Source: a bacterium BMS3Abin11 (GTDB lineage: Bacteria; Pseudomonadota; Gammaproteobacteria; BMS3Bbin11). Taken from it: 64,000 nt of DNA. This document shows positions 63,643 to 64,000 of the stretch, one piece after another; position 1 is the stretch's first letter, and every line of letters begins with the position of its first letter. Under the pieces are notes generated by a model. The model made no database searches. It saw only the letters and a program-made list of their open reading frames with translations, and was not told the origin of the DNA. The stretch covers positions 57,016 through 121,015 of the forward strand of contig BDTD01000022.1 of the NCBI GenBank assembly GCA_002897635.1, given 5' to 3'. A program made the translations under genes and the position numbers.

Positions 63643-64000
63643 ATGATTCGGCCACATCAACTGTCCCGGGCAGCCTTCTACTGTCTGGTCTTACTTGCAT
63701 TTCTGCTTTTGCAGGTGGCGCATGCTAACCCGTATATCCTGGGTTCCGGGGATACGGTAAAAATCCATGTATTTCAGGAGCCAGATTTAAGTATTGAGGC
63801 AAAAATTAGCAATAACGGTACCGTAGATTTCCCGTTAATAGGCAATATAGAAATTGCCGGACTAAGCCTGGCAGAAACGGAAGCGGTACTGGACAGGAAA
63901 CTGCGCGGTGATTACCTGATTGATCCACAAATATCCGTCAGCGTGATAAGTCATCGTCCTTTCTTCATCACCGGTGCAGTAAGAAGCCCCGGTAGAGATC
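63643..64000 (+). CDS. Polysaccharide export outer-membrane protein (Wza/VpsN-like), 3' end cut by window
   Basis: 119 codons are present. A signal peptide (FYCLVLLAFLLLQVAHA) without a lipobox Cys precedes the Poly_export (PES) domain NPYILGSGDTVKIHVFQEPD, then VDFPLIGNIEIAGLSLAETE and PQISVSVISHRPFFITGAVRSPG, the SLBB-type continuation. Lack of the lipidated Cys is known in VpsN-type exporters. It starts 20 bases after the barrel gene and makes the export function of the locus likely. Confidence 0.9.
   Translation, partial: MIRPHQLSRAAFYCLVLLAFLLLQVAHANPYILGSGDTVKIHVFQEPDLSIEAKISNNGTVDFPLIGNIEIAGLSLAETEAVLDRKLRGDYLIDPQISVSVISHRPFFITGAVRSPGRD

Overview
The window is one continuous stretch of a gammaproteobacterial chromosome. 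The evidence is gene content and order: rpoN-hpf-ptsN-hprK-rapZ-EIIA-ptsH-ptsI beside the lpt/kds lipopolysaccharide genes, mlaFEDCB-ibaG-grxD-murA-hisGDC, hisBHAFIE-tatABC, a minor-pilin/pilY1/pilE cluster next to an AlgZ/AlgR-type pair, and folA-thyA. Short-form HisG, HprK in a proteobacterial setting and a XanB2-like chorismatase point to a free-living, possibly chemolithotrophic, gammaproteobacterium; the genus cannot be fixed from the sequence alone. No rRNA, tRNA, CRISPR array, prophage or transposase was seen.

Layout. 1-6382 (minus): regulatory phosphotransferase genes and sigma-54. 6754-11475 (minus): LPS transport (lptB, lptA, lptC), Kdo synthesis (kdsC, kdsD) and a Ca/Na exchanger. 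11555-16552 (plus): a hypothetical gene, the Mla phospholipid transport operon, a BolA protein and a monothiol glutaredoxin. 16980-31262 (plus): murA, then the histidine pathway, split by a QseBC/PmrAB-like two-component system and a divergent secreted acidic protein, then tatABC. 31388-34082: two thiol-redox proteins. 34345-44137: type IV pilus minor pilins, PilY1, pilin and their probable regulators. 44382-50702 (minus): SCP2 protein, folA, thyA and an RND efflux pair. 50925-61174: a mixed region with hslR, thioredoxin-like proteins, an ArnT-like glycosyltransferase, a chorismatase, a sodium symporter and AsmA. 61572-64000 (plus): start of an exopolysaccharide export locus, cut by the window end.

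The most striking feature is the intergenic DNA. Many gaps hold (i) arrays of 7-base units of changing sequence (CCAAGTT, TAAGGAT, GGGAAAG, TTACGGG, CCTTTGT and others), usually as two facing inverted arms; (ii) a mobile palindromic element of about 160-210 bp with ends like AGGAACCTCTGATTAATTC, plus end-only hairpins; (iii) a REP-like palindrome GTGCGAATTCATTCGCAC; and (iv) a second REP-like motif around CGCTCGGCGCGATG. These repeats do not stop politely at genes: they add tails to HisI, TatC, FolA and a response regulator, supply or abut start codons and Shine-Dalgarno sequences of many genes, and in one case supply a stop codon. The heptamer arrays are the best candidate here for an undescribed system.

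Functionally the genes are mostly housekeeping: cell-envelope construction (Lpt, Kds, Mla, MurA, AsmA, ArnT-like), histidine and folate/thymidylate synthesis, Tat export, type IV pili and nitrogen-type PTS regulation. Two proteins carry substitutions at family-defining positions: the EIIA-Man-like protein has Tyr for the phosphorylated His, and PilW has Ser for the pilin Glu5.
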